DNA of 64,000 nt from Schizosaccharomyces osmophilus. Lineage: Eukaryota > Ascomycota > Schizosaccharomycetes > Schizosaccharomycetales > Schizosaccharomycetaceae. Every line of letters starts with the position of its first letter. Position 1 is the stretch's first letter. Below the pieces are notes generated by a model. It searched no databases, was not told where the DNA came from, and was given only the letters and a program-made list of their open reading frames with translations. The stretch is from the NCBI RefSeq assembly GCF_027921745.1, contig NC_079238.1:4278001-4342000 (forward strand), in the 5' to 3' direction. Below are positions 21,156-31,986 of the stretch, one piece after another. The position numbers and the translations under genes are program-made.

Positions 21156-24100
21156 TTACTCTTCTGCATCATCTATTTCTTCGTCCAAAGGTTCCAAAAC
21201 ATCGCAAGAAAATTCTTTTTCATAATCGACTCCCATGTAGGAATCACAGAAGCAACTGAGCTTAAATGACTTATTACCGGCTTCTGGCGGTACAAATTCC
21301 AGTTTTGTAGTTAAGGATCGACCCAAAGTAACCTTCTTGATTGCTAAAAGGTTTTGGTCATCGGAGACGACTAACCACCAATGCTCTGTCTTTTTCATAG
21401 GGAAATAAGGGGCAAACACGGTGATATCAACTTCCTCTTCTTCTTCAACTTCTCGATTCAACTGCACTAACAGCAATGTAGAAGAGTTTGCATGTACATT
21501 CTCCGAATCGTGAACTTCAAAATTGATGTCAATGTCAGGATAATTATTAATAAAGTCTGCACATTTGGCAAGGTGAGCATTATCCATTTGCAACAATTTC
21601 ATGCGTTCATCGTCATCCATGTCAATTACATCGAATACATCATGTACTCCCTTCTCATTGCAGCGGTTAATTAATGCATCATCAAAGTATGGAATTTGTT
21701 TCAAAGGACTGTCGCGATCCCACATAGCTTGTGTAACCATCTGTGACATTTCCATCGGTCGGATGCAAGCGATGAGATAGCCCTCAGAAGAGAGAGTATC
21801 AACACATGCACTGAGCAAATTCAACACTTTGCCGAGCAAGAATTTTTGGTCTAATGCCAATTCCGCGGGTAGTTCAAAGCGCGAAAAATGGGCAGCTAAC
21901 AGAATAAAAGATTTTGTATGAGGATCCTCATAATCTGGGTTGCTTAAGCGGACAGGTAGCCGTGAATGAATACGAGCCAAAGCAATATCCTCATATTTCC
22001 TTATAGGCAATTGTTCAAATTCCGCGGCAGATGTTACAATTTCCAACAAACCTTTCATCTTGGTACGCTCAGTTAAACTAAGAGCAAAGGTTTGCATAGT
22101 AACATAGGTGATTCCGTAAAACGATGCAATCATTGCCAAATTCAATGGTACACAACTGTCATCTTCTTCATCAACAGTAATCAAACGGGCTTCATTTAAA
22201 TCATTCATCGTGGTTTCAACGACGTCTGACAGGAATTCCGAAACGGATTCATGGGTTATGTCTTGAAGACCATAATATGTAGGGTTCGCAACCAATCTTC
22301 TATACATGTAAGTCCATGTCAACCAATCTACAGCATCCTGTTTGCTTTCAACAGTTTGCGTCGAGATTTCCGAAACAAAAGCATCGTGAAGCCACACTTG
22401 CAAGTGACTTTCCATGGGTAATGGCTCATTTAAGAATCTCTTGTAATAGTCTTTTTTAGTATTCACTGTCAATAGAACGGCCTGGCTAATGACATTGCTT
22501 CTCATATTTGCCGTGAAACCTAACATTTGCAATAAATCACTGATAGGATAATCGATGTATCGATGCTCTTTTCCATCATATTGCTGAGTCCCCATTACGA
22601 CTACAACATTCGATTTGACATTCAAAGAATATATAACATCATGCGTAGCGATCAATACTTTCATGAGTCCATGTTGGAACATTGCCTCAATAATACCTTT
22701 ATCATGTGCAGATGTAATTTCCGAAACGAATGCTATTCCGTGTCTAAGAGACTGACGCAAAGTAACATCCTGGACCGTCTCAATTGCTTCCGTTTCTGCT
22801 ACAGAAAACTGGTATTCATCTTCATCAGCCAAACTAAATGTGACAATATCAAGAGCAAGTTGTCTGGCGACTTTCCGATCAGGTGTAAATACAAGACTGG
22901 ATTTTCTTTGAGATATACTTTGCACAAGAACACGATATACAGGCTTAGACATAGCCAGCATAAGCGACGGAAAGTGGCTAATGCTAAATGATTGCAAATG
23001 AATCGTTAACGGGTTAGGCCTATCCTTTGGACTAAAGTTGAATATATTTTGAGGACTAGCTCCTAACCATTCACCGAGATCTCGAGCGTTCGCTAAAGAA
23101 ACAGAAAGACCAACAATTCTTATATGCTTTTCTAATTGCAAAGACATATAACGAATTCTTGAAAGTACAACTTCGTAAAGAGGGCCATGTGTACCACCCA
23201 GTAATTGAAGATTGTCGCATATGTACATATCAACCTTATGTATGCTGCGCATTGTTCTCCATCTTTTCGATAACGAATCCCATTGATATGGTGTAGCAAA
23301 TATAAGATCAGCAACCTGAATAAGCTTCAAATCTTCAGATCGGTCACCGGTCAACTTAAATAGCACCTTTCCTTCACCAACATTACCAAGTCTTTCTTTC
23401 CATTCTTCAAACTTTTGGTCAACAATTTCTTGCACTGGAGCAAGATAGACAGCACTACCAGCATCAGGATTTTTCCAGTGATTCAATAATGCGAGTTCAG
23501 CACACACCGTTTTTCCACTACCGTTAGGAGCACCAATAAACAAGGTGTCACTAGATTTATATAAAGCATTAAAAACCTGCGTTTGTAATTTGTTAAAAAC
23601 ATTGAATTGGGAACTGTACAAAGAAATATACTCAGGATTTCCCAAGGCACTCACAGGCACGTTTTGCAAATCGAGAAGAGGAGTCGGTGCTGGAAATTTT
23701 TCAGGCATAATCAACCGCTTAAATGATAACGGCACTTTGAAGTTGCAATGTAACCACCGATCGGATACAACACTGATGAAGTAATTAGGAGGCAAAGGAT
23801 CTGTCAAGGTGACAGTAAAATTCAAAATATGTTCATCTTCCTGGTATTTTTTGAGTAAAAAGAACTGTTCATAATGCAAAAGAATTTCACCGTTGACATC
23901 TTCAACCAGTACCCAAAAAGCCTCAGAAGTACCACTCAAGGAATCATCCCAAGTAAACTGCGAGGATATTGATAATTCAACTCTTAATAATGATCGAGTA
24001 ATAGGTTGAATATGAGCTTCAACATTAATCCTGGGAAATGACTGAACCATATTATAAACTCGTCGTCCTTCCTTGGGAACGCCAATTAATTCACCTAATT

Positions 24101-27100
24101 CAGCAGGATCCAAATCAAAATACCGATACCAAGAGAAGTCTTTCTTCTCTACTCGCCGAATTACTTCACTAGGACAGTTTGGAAACTGTCTCAAAGGACT
24201 CATAGTGGGCCAAAGACGTTTTTCAATCATCTTGCAAGTGTCTAATGCCATCTTCGCAACAGACGACCATCCGCGACGAAGGGCAATTTCAAAAATCGCT
24301 CTCATAATTCTTCCTGCAGACTGAGTTACATAAATCATGTCTGCTACTAAGGCAAAACCATCAAGTTGCTGTCTTGATATGTATGATTGCAATAATGCGT
24401 TGACTTTTGCTGAAGAATCATCAAGACCTTCACGTATAGGGATTGGTACACGCTCTAAGAGTCTTGCGAGCTCGACTTTTTCTTCCTCTCGTACAGGTAT
24501 ATATTTAAATTCGTCCGATAAGCTGAAAATTCTGAACAGTTCTATGAAGGAAATAGACTGATTAAATAACCTGTTATACGTAGCCATTGAATTGTGAGAT
24601 ACATAGTAGCTGGCAGCAACCTTACCAAGCTCAGTTGCCGTTAGTGTACCGCTTTCTTTGTTGTAAACAAGAAGTCTACATTTTTCGAGAAGTAAAGCAG
24701 CAGAGTGAACCAAATCGGCTCTTTTTTGTATCAGATACTTGTCATTTTCATATTCTGGACCTACACTGTAAAGTCCGGGAGACCTTAACATTCTTACATA
24801 TAGGTAAGTAAAACCCAACCATTCGACACCATCTTCAATACTTTTAACTGAACCCATAGCAAGTTCTGCGTTCAGACAGTCAGCTAAGCGGGTCATAAGT
24901 TGCGACTCAATTGGCAACTGTTGGTTCATTAAGGATAGATAATACTGTAGTTCAGAGTGTGCAGTAATAATAATACCCTCACCATATGTGTCAAACTGTG
25001 GTCGGCCTGCTCTACCAAGCATTTGAAGAACATCTTGGGGTGAAAGTTCAGTCCAAATACCCTTTTCAGGTGAGTATATCTGAGTACCTTTGATGATTAC
25101 AGTATGAGCTGGTAAATTAACTCCCCAGGCCAAAGTAGCAGTACTTACTAAAACTTGAATTGTACCTTCCGCAAATAAATCCTCTGCCGTTCGGCGATCC
25201 TCACGTCGCATTCCTGCATGATGTATAGCAAACCCGTAAGGAAGAAGATCTTTCATATGCTCATTTTTGGTGGTATCAGCTTCGGTTTGCAAAATTTCAC
25301 GAGAAGCAGCATCCGAACGTAAAATATGGCCAATCGTTTCTTCTTCTAAAGCCTTGTCTCGTATAAAGCGAGCAGTTTTATAAGTTTCTTTCCTAGAATG
25401 CACAAATATAAGAACTTGATTTTTGCCAGCGTGCTGCATTGTCTTTTCATAACAAGCTTCGTTAGTAACTTGCAACCGCTTAATTGGTTTCTTTTCCGTT
25501 ACTCCAATAAACTCTTGTTTTAATGGACAAGGGCGATATGTTGAATCAAAATAGAACAAACCTTTGTTGGGATTTACTCGCAAAAAGTTCGAAACATCTG
25601 TATAATTAGGTAGCGTAGCTGAAAGGCCTACTAAACGAATTCTCTCCAAGGACTCTTCTTGATGACGGAGAGTACGTGCAACAATAGATTCCAAAACTGG
25701 TCCTCTTTCATCATGCAACAAATGAACTTCATCTATAATGATTAACCGAACCAAATTGACATAAGATAAATCGTTTGATTTTCTGGTGATAATGTCCCAT
25801 TTCTCAGGTGTCGTAACAATAATTTGTGTATTGGTAATCTGTTGCTTAGTTAACTGGCTATCACCGGTTAACTCTGAAACTTGAATCCCATATGGGTTTA
25901 ATCGCTTTGAGAAATTATTGACCATTTCCTGGACCAAGGCTTTCAATGGCGCAATATAAACAATCTTGAAATCATCTTTTCGAAATGACAAATCAGAATT
26001 GAGATGTTTCTGTAATTCGTTCAAAATACATAACATTGCAACATTAGTTTTACCAGCGCCAGTAGGAGCACAAAGTAAGATATTTTCATCTGTCCCATAA
26101 GCAATTGGGAATAAGTGACTTTGAATTCGGTTTAATGAAGGTGTATTGGGAAATGCTCCGTGTGCCCATTCAGGAAGCTCATTCACAGATACTAATCGTT
26201 CATCTGGTTTCATTGTAGCCTTGGCGGGAGCAGGAACATGGATTTCTTCAAATCCTTTACCAGTGCGTCGGAATGAGCCCTCAGGAAGCTTAACGGCCTT
26301 ATTCGACATGAGATGAGCACCTTCTGAAAAAACATAGTTTTCCAAGTTCACTTGTTGCTTGGGAATCACTTTGTTGGCTACCTCTTGACCAGGTTTAGGT
26401 GTCATATCCTCATCAGGAGCAAGCCTTTGACCATCTACGGAAGGTTTTTCTTCCTGCTGTGCGACCTCGGATGGAATGGGTGCGTTATACTCCAAAGATT
26501 GTAAAATCCAGGACTGACCAGCTTCTCGAATACTTTCCTCTATAGTAGAGTGTTCCTTCTCATCGGCAGCTCGCGTAAGTAGAGTACAGAAAACTATCAT
26601 CCATCGGTTTTTCGTTAAAAGTTGTACCAAAGAAAAATGCTCATAATCAAAGATATTCATTAAGTCGTTTTCAAGTTCACCGAGATCTACATTGGATGAA
26701 AGAGAATCAAATGCAATATTTGTTTTTTCTTGGCAAATATGAGCGTCTTGGTAATATTTTGCAATTTCTCTTTGAAGCCAAAATGCATCTATGTCTCTTG
26801 GATGAAGTTTTGAATCTTCAGACACCTTTCTAGCATCGCCCGAAATAACTGCTACCTCCGCGTCTTGGTCTTCTATAGGGATTCCTTCGTTCTTTACATC
26901 CTCGTATTCGGTAGCGGCGGGTTCTACTTCCTCTTCTTCCATTGCTTCGACCGCTTCTTCTTCCTCATCTGCTTCATTGAACAATACTGGTACACCTGAA
27001 TCATACAAGTCTCTTTCGTCCATGGCAGTTTCTTCCTCTCTGGTATAATCGGTTAAACGATTGCCAAGATTTATTAATTGTGAGAATCGATCATTAGGAA

Positions 27101-27683
27101 CCTTGACACCTAAAATCTCGTTCACTTGTTGATTTTTACTTGATTCTGCTAAAGTTTCATCTTTTATGATTTCAATCACCAAGTCAGATGCAGACCGTAA
27201 AACCTCAGGTGCCTGATCACCTAAATATTGTTGTACAAAGGATAAAATGTAGTCATATACTTCACGCGTCTCGTCCGTCAAGGGTTGGTATCTTAAAGAT
27301 TCTAAGGTATCAGAAGTACCTAGCAAAGTTGAGCCAGTGGTGCCTTTACGTCTAAGCAATTTATTTTCAGCCCCCGCAGGATATCCTTCAGCAGAAGGAA
27401 CACGGGCTTCCTGTACTTCTTGAGTAAACCCTTGAGGAAGAGTCTCTGCTTTACTCGTTTGTGCCCGAGTACCCATTTCAGACACATTTACACGGTTGGC
27501 AAGTGACTCTGGCTCTCCTGTAGGCTCCGTGTCGCGTCTAGACACAAATCTTCGATCAGGCTGCGTAACCAAATTTGACATGGCATTGTAACTATACTGC
27601 GACGTGTCAATTCTAGGTTTATCCTTGTCGCTTCCATGTTTGGAGGGATCTTTCGACCCCCCTTTGGAATTTGCACTCGACAT
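21156..27683 (-). CDS. brr2: U5 snRNP RNA helicase Brr2
   Basis: A 2175-aa intronless Ski2-like helicase. It unwinds U4/U6 during spliceosome activation and acts again in disassembly. The N-terminal region has the conserved YSYNAMSNLV and DRRFVSRRD plug motifs. The first (active) helicase cassette has Walker A CAPTGAGKTNVA near residue 541, IIDEVH near 651, SATLPNY, and motif VI QMLGRAGRPQFDTYG. It is followed by winged-helix and Sec63 units. The second cassette keeps PNGSGKT near 1386 but has a degenerate box II (ICDNLQ) and ends in a second Sec63 unit. The inactive C-terminal cassette is normal for Brr2. The tail is acidic. It diverges from fml1 across 432 bp. Confidence 0.98.
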   Translation of the reverse strand: MSSANSKGGSKDPSKHGSDKDKPRIDTSQYSYNAMSNLVTQPDRRFVSRRDTEPTGEPESLANRVNVSEMGTRAQTSKAETLPQGFTQEVQEARVPSAEGYPAGAENKLLRRKGTTGSTLLGTSDTLESLRYQPLTDETREVYDYILSFVQQYLGDQAPEVLRSASDLVIEIIKDETLAESSKNQQVNEILGVKVPNDRFSQLINLGNRLTDYTREEETAMDERDLYDSGVPVLFNEADEEEEAVEAMEEEEVEPAATEYEDVKNEGIPIEDQDAEVAVISGDARKVSEDSKLHPRDIDAFWLQREIAKYYQDAHICQEKTNIAFDSLSSNVDLGELENDLMNIFDYEHFSLVQLLTKNRWMIVFCTLLTRAADEKEHSTIEESIREAGQSWILQSLEYNAPIPSEVAQQEEKPSVDGQRLAPDEDMTPKPGQEVANKVIPKQQVNLENYVFSEGAHLMSNKAVKLPEGSFRRTGKGFEEIHVPAPAKATMKPDERLVSVNELPEWAHGAFPNTPSLNRIQSHLFPIAYGTDENILLCAPTGAGKTNVAMLCILNELQKHLNSDLSFRKDDFKIVYIAPLKALVQEMVNNFSKRLNPYGIQVSELTGDSQLTKQQITNTQIIVTTPEKWDIITRKSNDLSYVNLVRLIIIDEVHLLHDERGPVLESIVARTLRHQEESLERIRLVGLSATLPNYTDVSNFLRVNPNKGLFYFDSTYRPCPLKQEFIGVTEKKPIKRLQVTNEACYEKTMQHAGKNQVLIFVHSRKETYKTARFIRDKALEEETIGHILRSDAASREILQTEADTTKNEHMKDLLPYGFAIHHAGMRREDRRTAEDLFAEGTIQVLVSTATLAWGVNLPAHTVIIKGTQIYSPEKGIWTELSPQDVLQMLGRAGRPQFDTYGEGIIITAHSELQYYLSLMNQQLPIESQLMTRLADCLNAELAMGSVKSIEDGVEWLGFTYLYVRMLRSPGLYSVGPEYENDKYLIQKRADLVHSAALLLEKCRLLVYNKESGTLTATELGKVAASYYVSHNSMATYNRLFNQSISFIELFRIFSLSDEFKYIPVREEEKVELARLLERVPIPIREGLDDSSAKVNALLQSYISRQQLDGFALVADMIYVTQSAGRIMRAIFEIALRRGWSSVAKMALDTCKMIEKRLWPTMSPLRQFPNCPSEVIRRVEKKDFSWYRYFDLDPAELGELIGVPKEGRRVYNMVQSFPRINVEAHIQPITRSLLRVELSISSQFTWDDSLSGTSEAFWVLVEDVNGEILLHYEQFFLLKKYQEDEHILNFTVTLTDPLPPNYFISVVSDRWLHCNFKVPLSFKRLIMPEKFPAPTPLLDLQNVPVSALGNPEYISLYSSQFNVFNKLQTQVFNALYKSSDTLFIGAPNGSGKTVCAELALLNHWKNPDAGSAVYLAPVQEIVDQKFEEWKERLGNVGEGKVLFKLTGDRSEDLKLIQVADLIFATPYQWDSLSKRWRTMRSIHKVDMYICDNLQLLGGTHGPLYEVVLSRIRYMSLQLEKHIRIVGLSVSLANARDLGEWLGASPQNIFNFSPKDRPNPLTIHLQSFSISHFPSLMLAMSKPVYRVLVQSISQRKSSLVFTPDRKVARQLALDIVTFSLADEDEYQFSVAETEAIETVQDVTLRQSLRHGIAFVSEITSAHDKGIIEAMFQHGLMKVLIATHDVIYSLNVKSNVVVVMGTQQYDGKEHRYIDYPISDLLQMLGFTANMRSNVISQAVLLTVNTKKDYYKRFLNEPLPMESHLQVWLHDAFVSEISTQTVESKQDAVDWLTWTYMYRRLVANPTYYGLQDITHESVSEFLSDVVETTMNDLNEARLITVDEEDDSCVPLNLAMIASFYGITYVTMQTFALSLTERTKMKGLLEIVTSAAEFEQLPIRKYEDIALARIHSRLPVRLSNPDYEDPHTKSFILLAAHFSRFELPAELALDQKFLLGKVLNLLSACVDTLSSEGYLIACIRPMEMSQMVTQAMWDRDSPLKQIPYFDDALINRCNEKGVHDVFDVIDMDDDERMKLLQMDNAHLAKCADFINNYPDIDINFEVHDSENVHANSSTLLLVQLNREVEEEEEVDITVFAPYFPMKKTEHWWLVVSDDQNLLAIKKVTLGRSLTTKLEFVPPEAGNKSFKLSCFCDSYMGVDYEKEFSCDVLEPLDEEIDDAEE

Positions 27684-28115
27684 GATTGTGAGTGGCGGAC
27701 GGTAAGTTCCCTATGCTATTGTATACAATATAGCTTCTAGTTAGAAAAAGCAAGTGGTATATGTAGATGGGTTTCTCGGGAATAGAGAACTACAGTGCAC
27801 GCCAGCGTACACTTCATGGAACTGATATGTTTCGTTATATGATTTTTGTAACGTACTGTCTTTCGTTATTTGGATTTTTGGTTTCCTATGCACATTAAAC
27901 AACACTTGTCAATAAACAATATTTATCAACTATATTTGGGTTTCGACCATTTGTCATTTCGTTAAAAGCCTATATGGATGTTAGGTGTATAAGTTTTACG
28001 TAGGAATAAAATTGTACCCTACCAGTAGCACTGGATGTGATTCAAGAATCGTTTGGATGCTATTGAAAAGACGTTGTATTTTTCAACAGAACTAGAAGCA
28101 AACATCCTTGAGAGA
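27684..28115. promoter_or_regulatory. divergent promoter region, brr2 / fml1
   Basis: A 432-bp shared upstream region. No TATA box or known site stands out. An open stretch just upstream of the fml1 ATG lacks its own ATG. Confidence 0.5.
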
Positions 28116-30678
28116 ATGACCGATGACGAGTCTTTTGAAGGAGACGATTGGGATAGCTTGGATGTGCAAGCAGTAGATAAAATTGAGCACGAATTACAAA
28201 ACAACAATGTTGGATTGCAAGGGTATTCAGTTGATGAATATATAGAAGCGCATAATCAGGAGCCACTTCGATTACAGCACGAACTAGATCGAGATGCTGC
28301 TCAACAATGGGTCTATCCAATCAATGTGTCATTTCGAGATTACCAATTCAACATTGTTAAAAAAGCACTCTTTCAAAACGTCCTAGTTGCTTTGCCAACA
28401 GGTCTTGGTAAAACCTTTATAGCTGCGGCGGTGATGATGAATTACTTGCGATGGTTTCCCAAAAGTTATGTTATTTTCATGGCTCCTACGAAACCCCTAG
28501 TGACCCAGCAAATGGAAGCTTGTTACAAAATAACAGGAATACCACGAAAGAAAACGGCCGAATTAAGTGGCCAAGTACAGGCTGGCATCCGAAATCAGTA
28601 CTATCAAGAAAGGAATGTATTCTTCGTCACTCCTCAAACACTTTTAAACGATTTAAAACATGGAATTTGTGATCGCACAAATATATCGTGTTTGGTCATT
28701 GACGAGGCACATCGCAGTACCGGAAACTATGCTTATGTAGAGGTTGTTCGTCTGTTGTACTTTGGGAATAAAAACTTTCGAATCCTGGCATTGAGTGCAA
28801 CTCCTGGAAGTAAGATTGATACTATTCAGAGCGTTATAGATTCACTGCATATTTCTTGTATAGAAGTTCGTAACGAGAACAGCATTGATATCGCACAATA
28901 CGTACATAAAAAGGAAGTAGATCGAATTCTAGTGGATTTGTCCCCTGACATAATAGACTTGAGGGATCGGTTTGCTTCTCTTTTAGAGCCAATGCTATTA
29001 AAACTGAATCAAGGAAACCTTTACCGAGTACAAAACGCTAGAGAAATCAATTCGTTTACTTTGGTACAAGCAAAACAAGCTTTTTTGGCGACTTCCGGAC
29101 AAAACTTTGCAAATAACCAACGTTGGGATATTTTGAATACATTCGATGCGCTTGCTACGTTTGCATATCCTCTCAATCTTTTATTAAATCATGGCGTTCG
29201 TCCCTTTTGCGAAAAGCTTCACGAAATTGAAGAAGAATGCTCAACCGGGCGAGCAGGTTATAAGAGAAGGGTTTTGTCAAATCCTGAATTTAAGTCGTTG
29301 CTAGACGATACTAAAAGTTTGCTTCAAAATAACGATTATTATGGGCACCCAAAGCTTGAACATTTGCAAGAAATTGTAGCTAATCATTTTGGTACGGAAA
29401 ATAAAGACAATGAAGATACAAGAATCATGATTTTCGTCGAGATTCGATCTAGTGCTGAGGAAATATTTCGCATACTAAGTCGCAGCTATCCTACAGTGAG
29501 GCCTGCAATTTTTATCGGTCAATCTTCAGTTAAAAAAACTACAGGAATGTCGCAGAAATCGCAAAATGAAACAGTGAGACAGTTCCACAAAGGTGATGTT
29601 AACACATTGATAGCTACTTCAATAGGTGAAGAAGGTTTGGATATTGGAGAGGTCGACATGATTATCTGCTACGACGCCTCGGCTTCTCCGATTCGAATGC
29701 TACAGCGAATGGGTAGAACTGGAAGAAAACGTAAAGGTTATATATACATGCTGTTGACGCGTGGAAAAGAAGAAGCTAAATGGGAGCGCGCCAAAGACGC
29801 TCATAGAACAATTCAAGATAATATCATCCATGGGAGAGGACTCGTTTTATCTGACAAATCTCATAGAATTCTTCCTAAAGAAATTCAGCCTTTGTGTGAA
29901 AAAAAGGTTGTGGAGATTCCAGAAGAAAATGCTGCTCCTCTTGTGGGTTCAAAAGATAAGGAAAAGCAAAAACAAAAAACAAAAAAGAAATTTTTTATGC
30001 CAGAGAATGCCTTACATGGTTTTATACAAGTATCAAGTCTTACAAAACCTAAACGGTCGTCTAAAGTTGAAGATACCTTTGAAATTACTGAAGACGAACC
30101 TACTGCTGAACATAACGAAAAACTAATTTATTATAGACAAGTACCAAAGAGGACGATAGATATACATAAAGGACGAGATTTCAAAAACATGAATACGACA
30201 AGCAGAGTCCCCCACTCCTTGGCTTTCAAATGCATACAATCTTTTTTAAATAATATGAATCGATATAAAGATTCCTCAATCTCTTACAAATGGAAAGAGA
30301 TATTTCAAAAGAGTTTAGAAGAAGAAAGCACGAATGACTTTTCTCACAAGAAACCAAAGATTTCTAATCTAAATCTGAAAAAACACTTTGATGCTACCTT
30401 GTAAGTTTTATCTTCTTGATTTTTTTTTAACATATAGAGCAAGAGATTCTAGAATTTTATCGAAAGGGAGATTAGAGCACCGAAAATTATACCACTCGAA
30501 AAACGGTGTTGATGCATCAAATCTAGAAGAAAATATAGAGAAAGATCTTCCGAGTTTGAACCTCACGTCTTCTCAAAACCACACAAACACTGATACCAAC
30601 TCCTCTTACGCAGATAGACAACGTCGACTACAGCAACTAGTAGAAAGGCGTAAACGATCGAAAGGAATGTGGGTATAG
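28116..30678 (+). CDS. fml1: FANCM-family DNA helicase Fml1 (Mph1 orthologue)
   Basis: Two exons, 28116-30400 and 30438-30678, giving 841 aa. Fml1 is a 3'-5' helicase/translocase of the FANCM/Mph1 group that reverses stalled forks and unwinds D-loops. The N-terminus is acidic (MTDDESFEGDDWDSLD). Helicase motifs include RDYQFNIVKKALFQ, Walker A LPTGLGKTFIAA (about residue 93), VIDEAHR (about 195), SATPGS, then GEEGLDIGEVDMIICYD and QRMGRTGRKRKG (about 530). A helical insert typical of FANCM lies between the two RecA lobes. The lysine-rich C-terminus is completed by exon 2 (donor GTAAGT, acceptor CATATAG). The frame is open upstream to 28041 but has no ATG there, so I start at 28116. Confidence 0.93.
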
Positions 30679-30721
30679 AAGGGAATAGATTCCTTTATTT
30701 AAATTATTTATTGTACTTTAA

Positions 30722-31581
30722 TTATAAATTTTTCATTTTATAGTCTAATTCGAACAGATAATCGTAGCATTCCATTTGTGTCTTTGACTTTTCCCAAGTG
30801 GATCCCCAGCCTATCGCTCCGTAGCCACGAATAAGGATTGCATTTGTTTCTGGATACTCTTCAAGGGTTTGTTTTATACTTTTAAAAACGCATTCAGCTG
30901 TATCGTTCTGTATTACTATATTAACCAGTCGTTAGTATAAATACACGAGCGGTAGAATTAAGCTTACTAGGTACTTTTAGAGAATCAAAACAGCAGAGGT
31001 AGCCATTGCTAGGATGGCCCTTGGGGATCCCTTTGATCATCTCTTTCGCTCGAGTATGAAATTCCTTTTCATTGTAAAGTGAAGCACCAAGGGCAGCAAG
31101 TGAAGTAGACAAAATACAAGCCACGGCGTCTCTTTTCCTATAATTACGTTTTAGACTTTTATCCATGACCATACACTTACTCTAAAACATAGGCAAAAAT
31201 CTTAGACCACTCAACATCATTAGGTTTGGAAGAATCGCTAAGCGGTTGTTAGTGAACTTGAAAACTAGACAAATATAATACTCCCTCAATGGCTGTTCAA
31301 ACTTACCTTAAAGAGAATTGAACAAGGTCTCCTTCCTGTAACATATCTCTTTGAACACGGTCTTTTGCACAAAGTATTTGATCGCTGAAAATGAGTCAGC
31401 ATGCAAAAAGTTACTAACTTTTTATTATTACCCGTTTCTTAAACAAAAATTCCCACTGTGTACAGTTAGCTACGAGCAAAGTAGTCAAGCCAAGGCGCTA
31501 CCTTCCAAACTTCATCCATCCTTGTTTATAAAAATGAGGAATCATTTCCAAAACCAACTGTTTTTCTTTTCCTAGACTCAT
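30722..31581 (-). CDS. methylthioribulose-1-phosphate dehydratase (MtnB/APIP)-like protein lacking the zinc ligands
   Basis: Six exons: 31581-31502, 31455-31432 (24 nt), 31384-31307, 31237-31181, 31137-30968 and 30915-30722, giving 200 aa in frame. Most introns have CTAAC/CTGAC branches. It is a class II aldolase-fold protein aligning along its length with MtnB/human APIP of the methionine salvage pathway. Matches include KEMIKGI (with the catalytic Glu), SLKVPIIQNDTAE, and GSTWEKSKTQMECYDYLFEL. The metal site appears to be gone. Where APIP has H-T-H in AVIHTHS, this protein has ACILSTS. Where APIP has RRHG it has RGYG. The N-terminal TGTGG loop is also changed (KFGSGNF). It may be a pseudoenzyme or have a new role. 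It converges on fml1 across 43 bp. Confidence 0.82.
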
Positions 31582-31986
31582 TGCTATCGTACTTCAATTG
31601 TTTACTTTTGAACTATAATGCACTCCCTTTTTTATAGGTGAAAAGAGGTGGTTACTACCTTGGAAGAAATTACTATATTTGGGACCTAAATTGTTCAAGC
31701 AAACTCTTCTTACGTATGAGTGAAGAACGAGTTGAATCTATTGCCTAAAAACATTTACACATATATATTCATTGAGGATAGATGAAAGAAGTTTCAATAC
31801 ATTAAACCCTATATAAAACACCACCGATTGGAAAATAATAACACGTTCAAAAGATTTTTTTGTAACAAAAAAAGTTTTTCTTTTTTGCTTTAATATACGA
31901 CTCAAGAAAAGATAAAGGGGAGAACAGGAAAAGGTAAACTGAAAAAGACTGAGGAAGAAGCCGAAAAATTGAAAGATAGTAAGGTT
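31582..31986. other. intergenic, MtnB-like promoter / rbg1 3' end
   Basis: About 400 bp. A T-rich stretch lies at 31855-31890. No gene is seen. Confidence 0.4.

Noticed and set aside
28041-28115. Upstream extension of fml1
   Set aside because: It is open but has no ATG, and the first ATG at 28116 gives a natural acidic N-terminus.
30916-30967. Alternative donors GTGTAT or GTATTT for the last intron of the MtnB-like gene
   Set aside because: Both stay in frame, but only the GTAAGC donor restores the family motif VPIIQND without extra residues.
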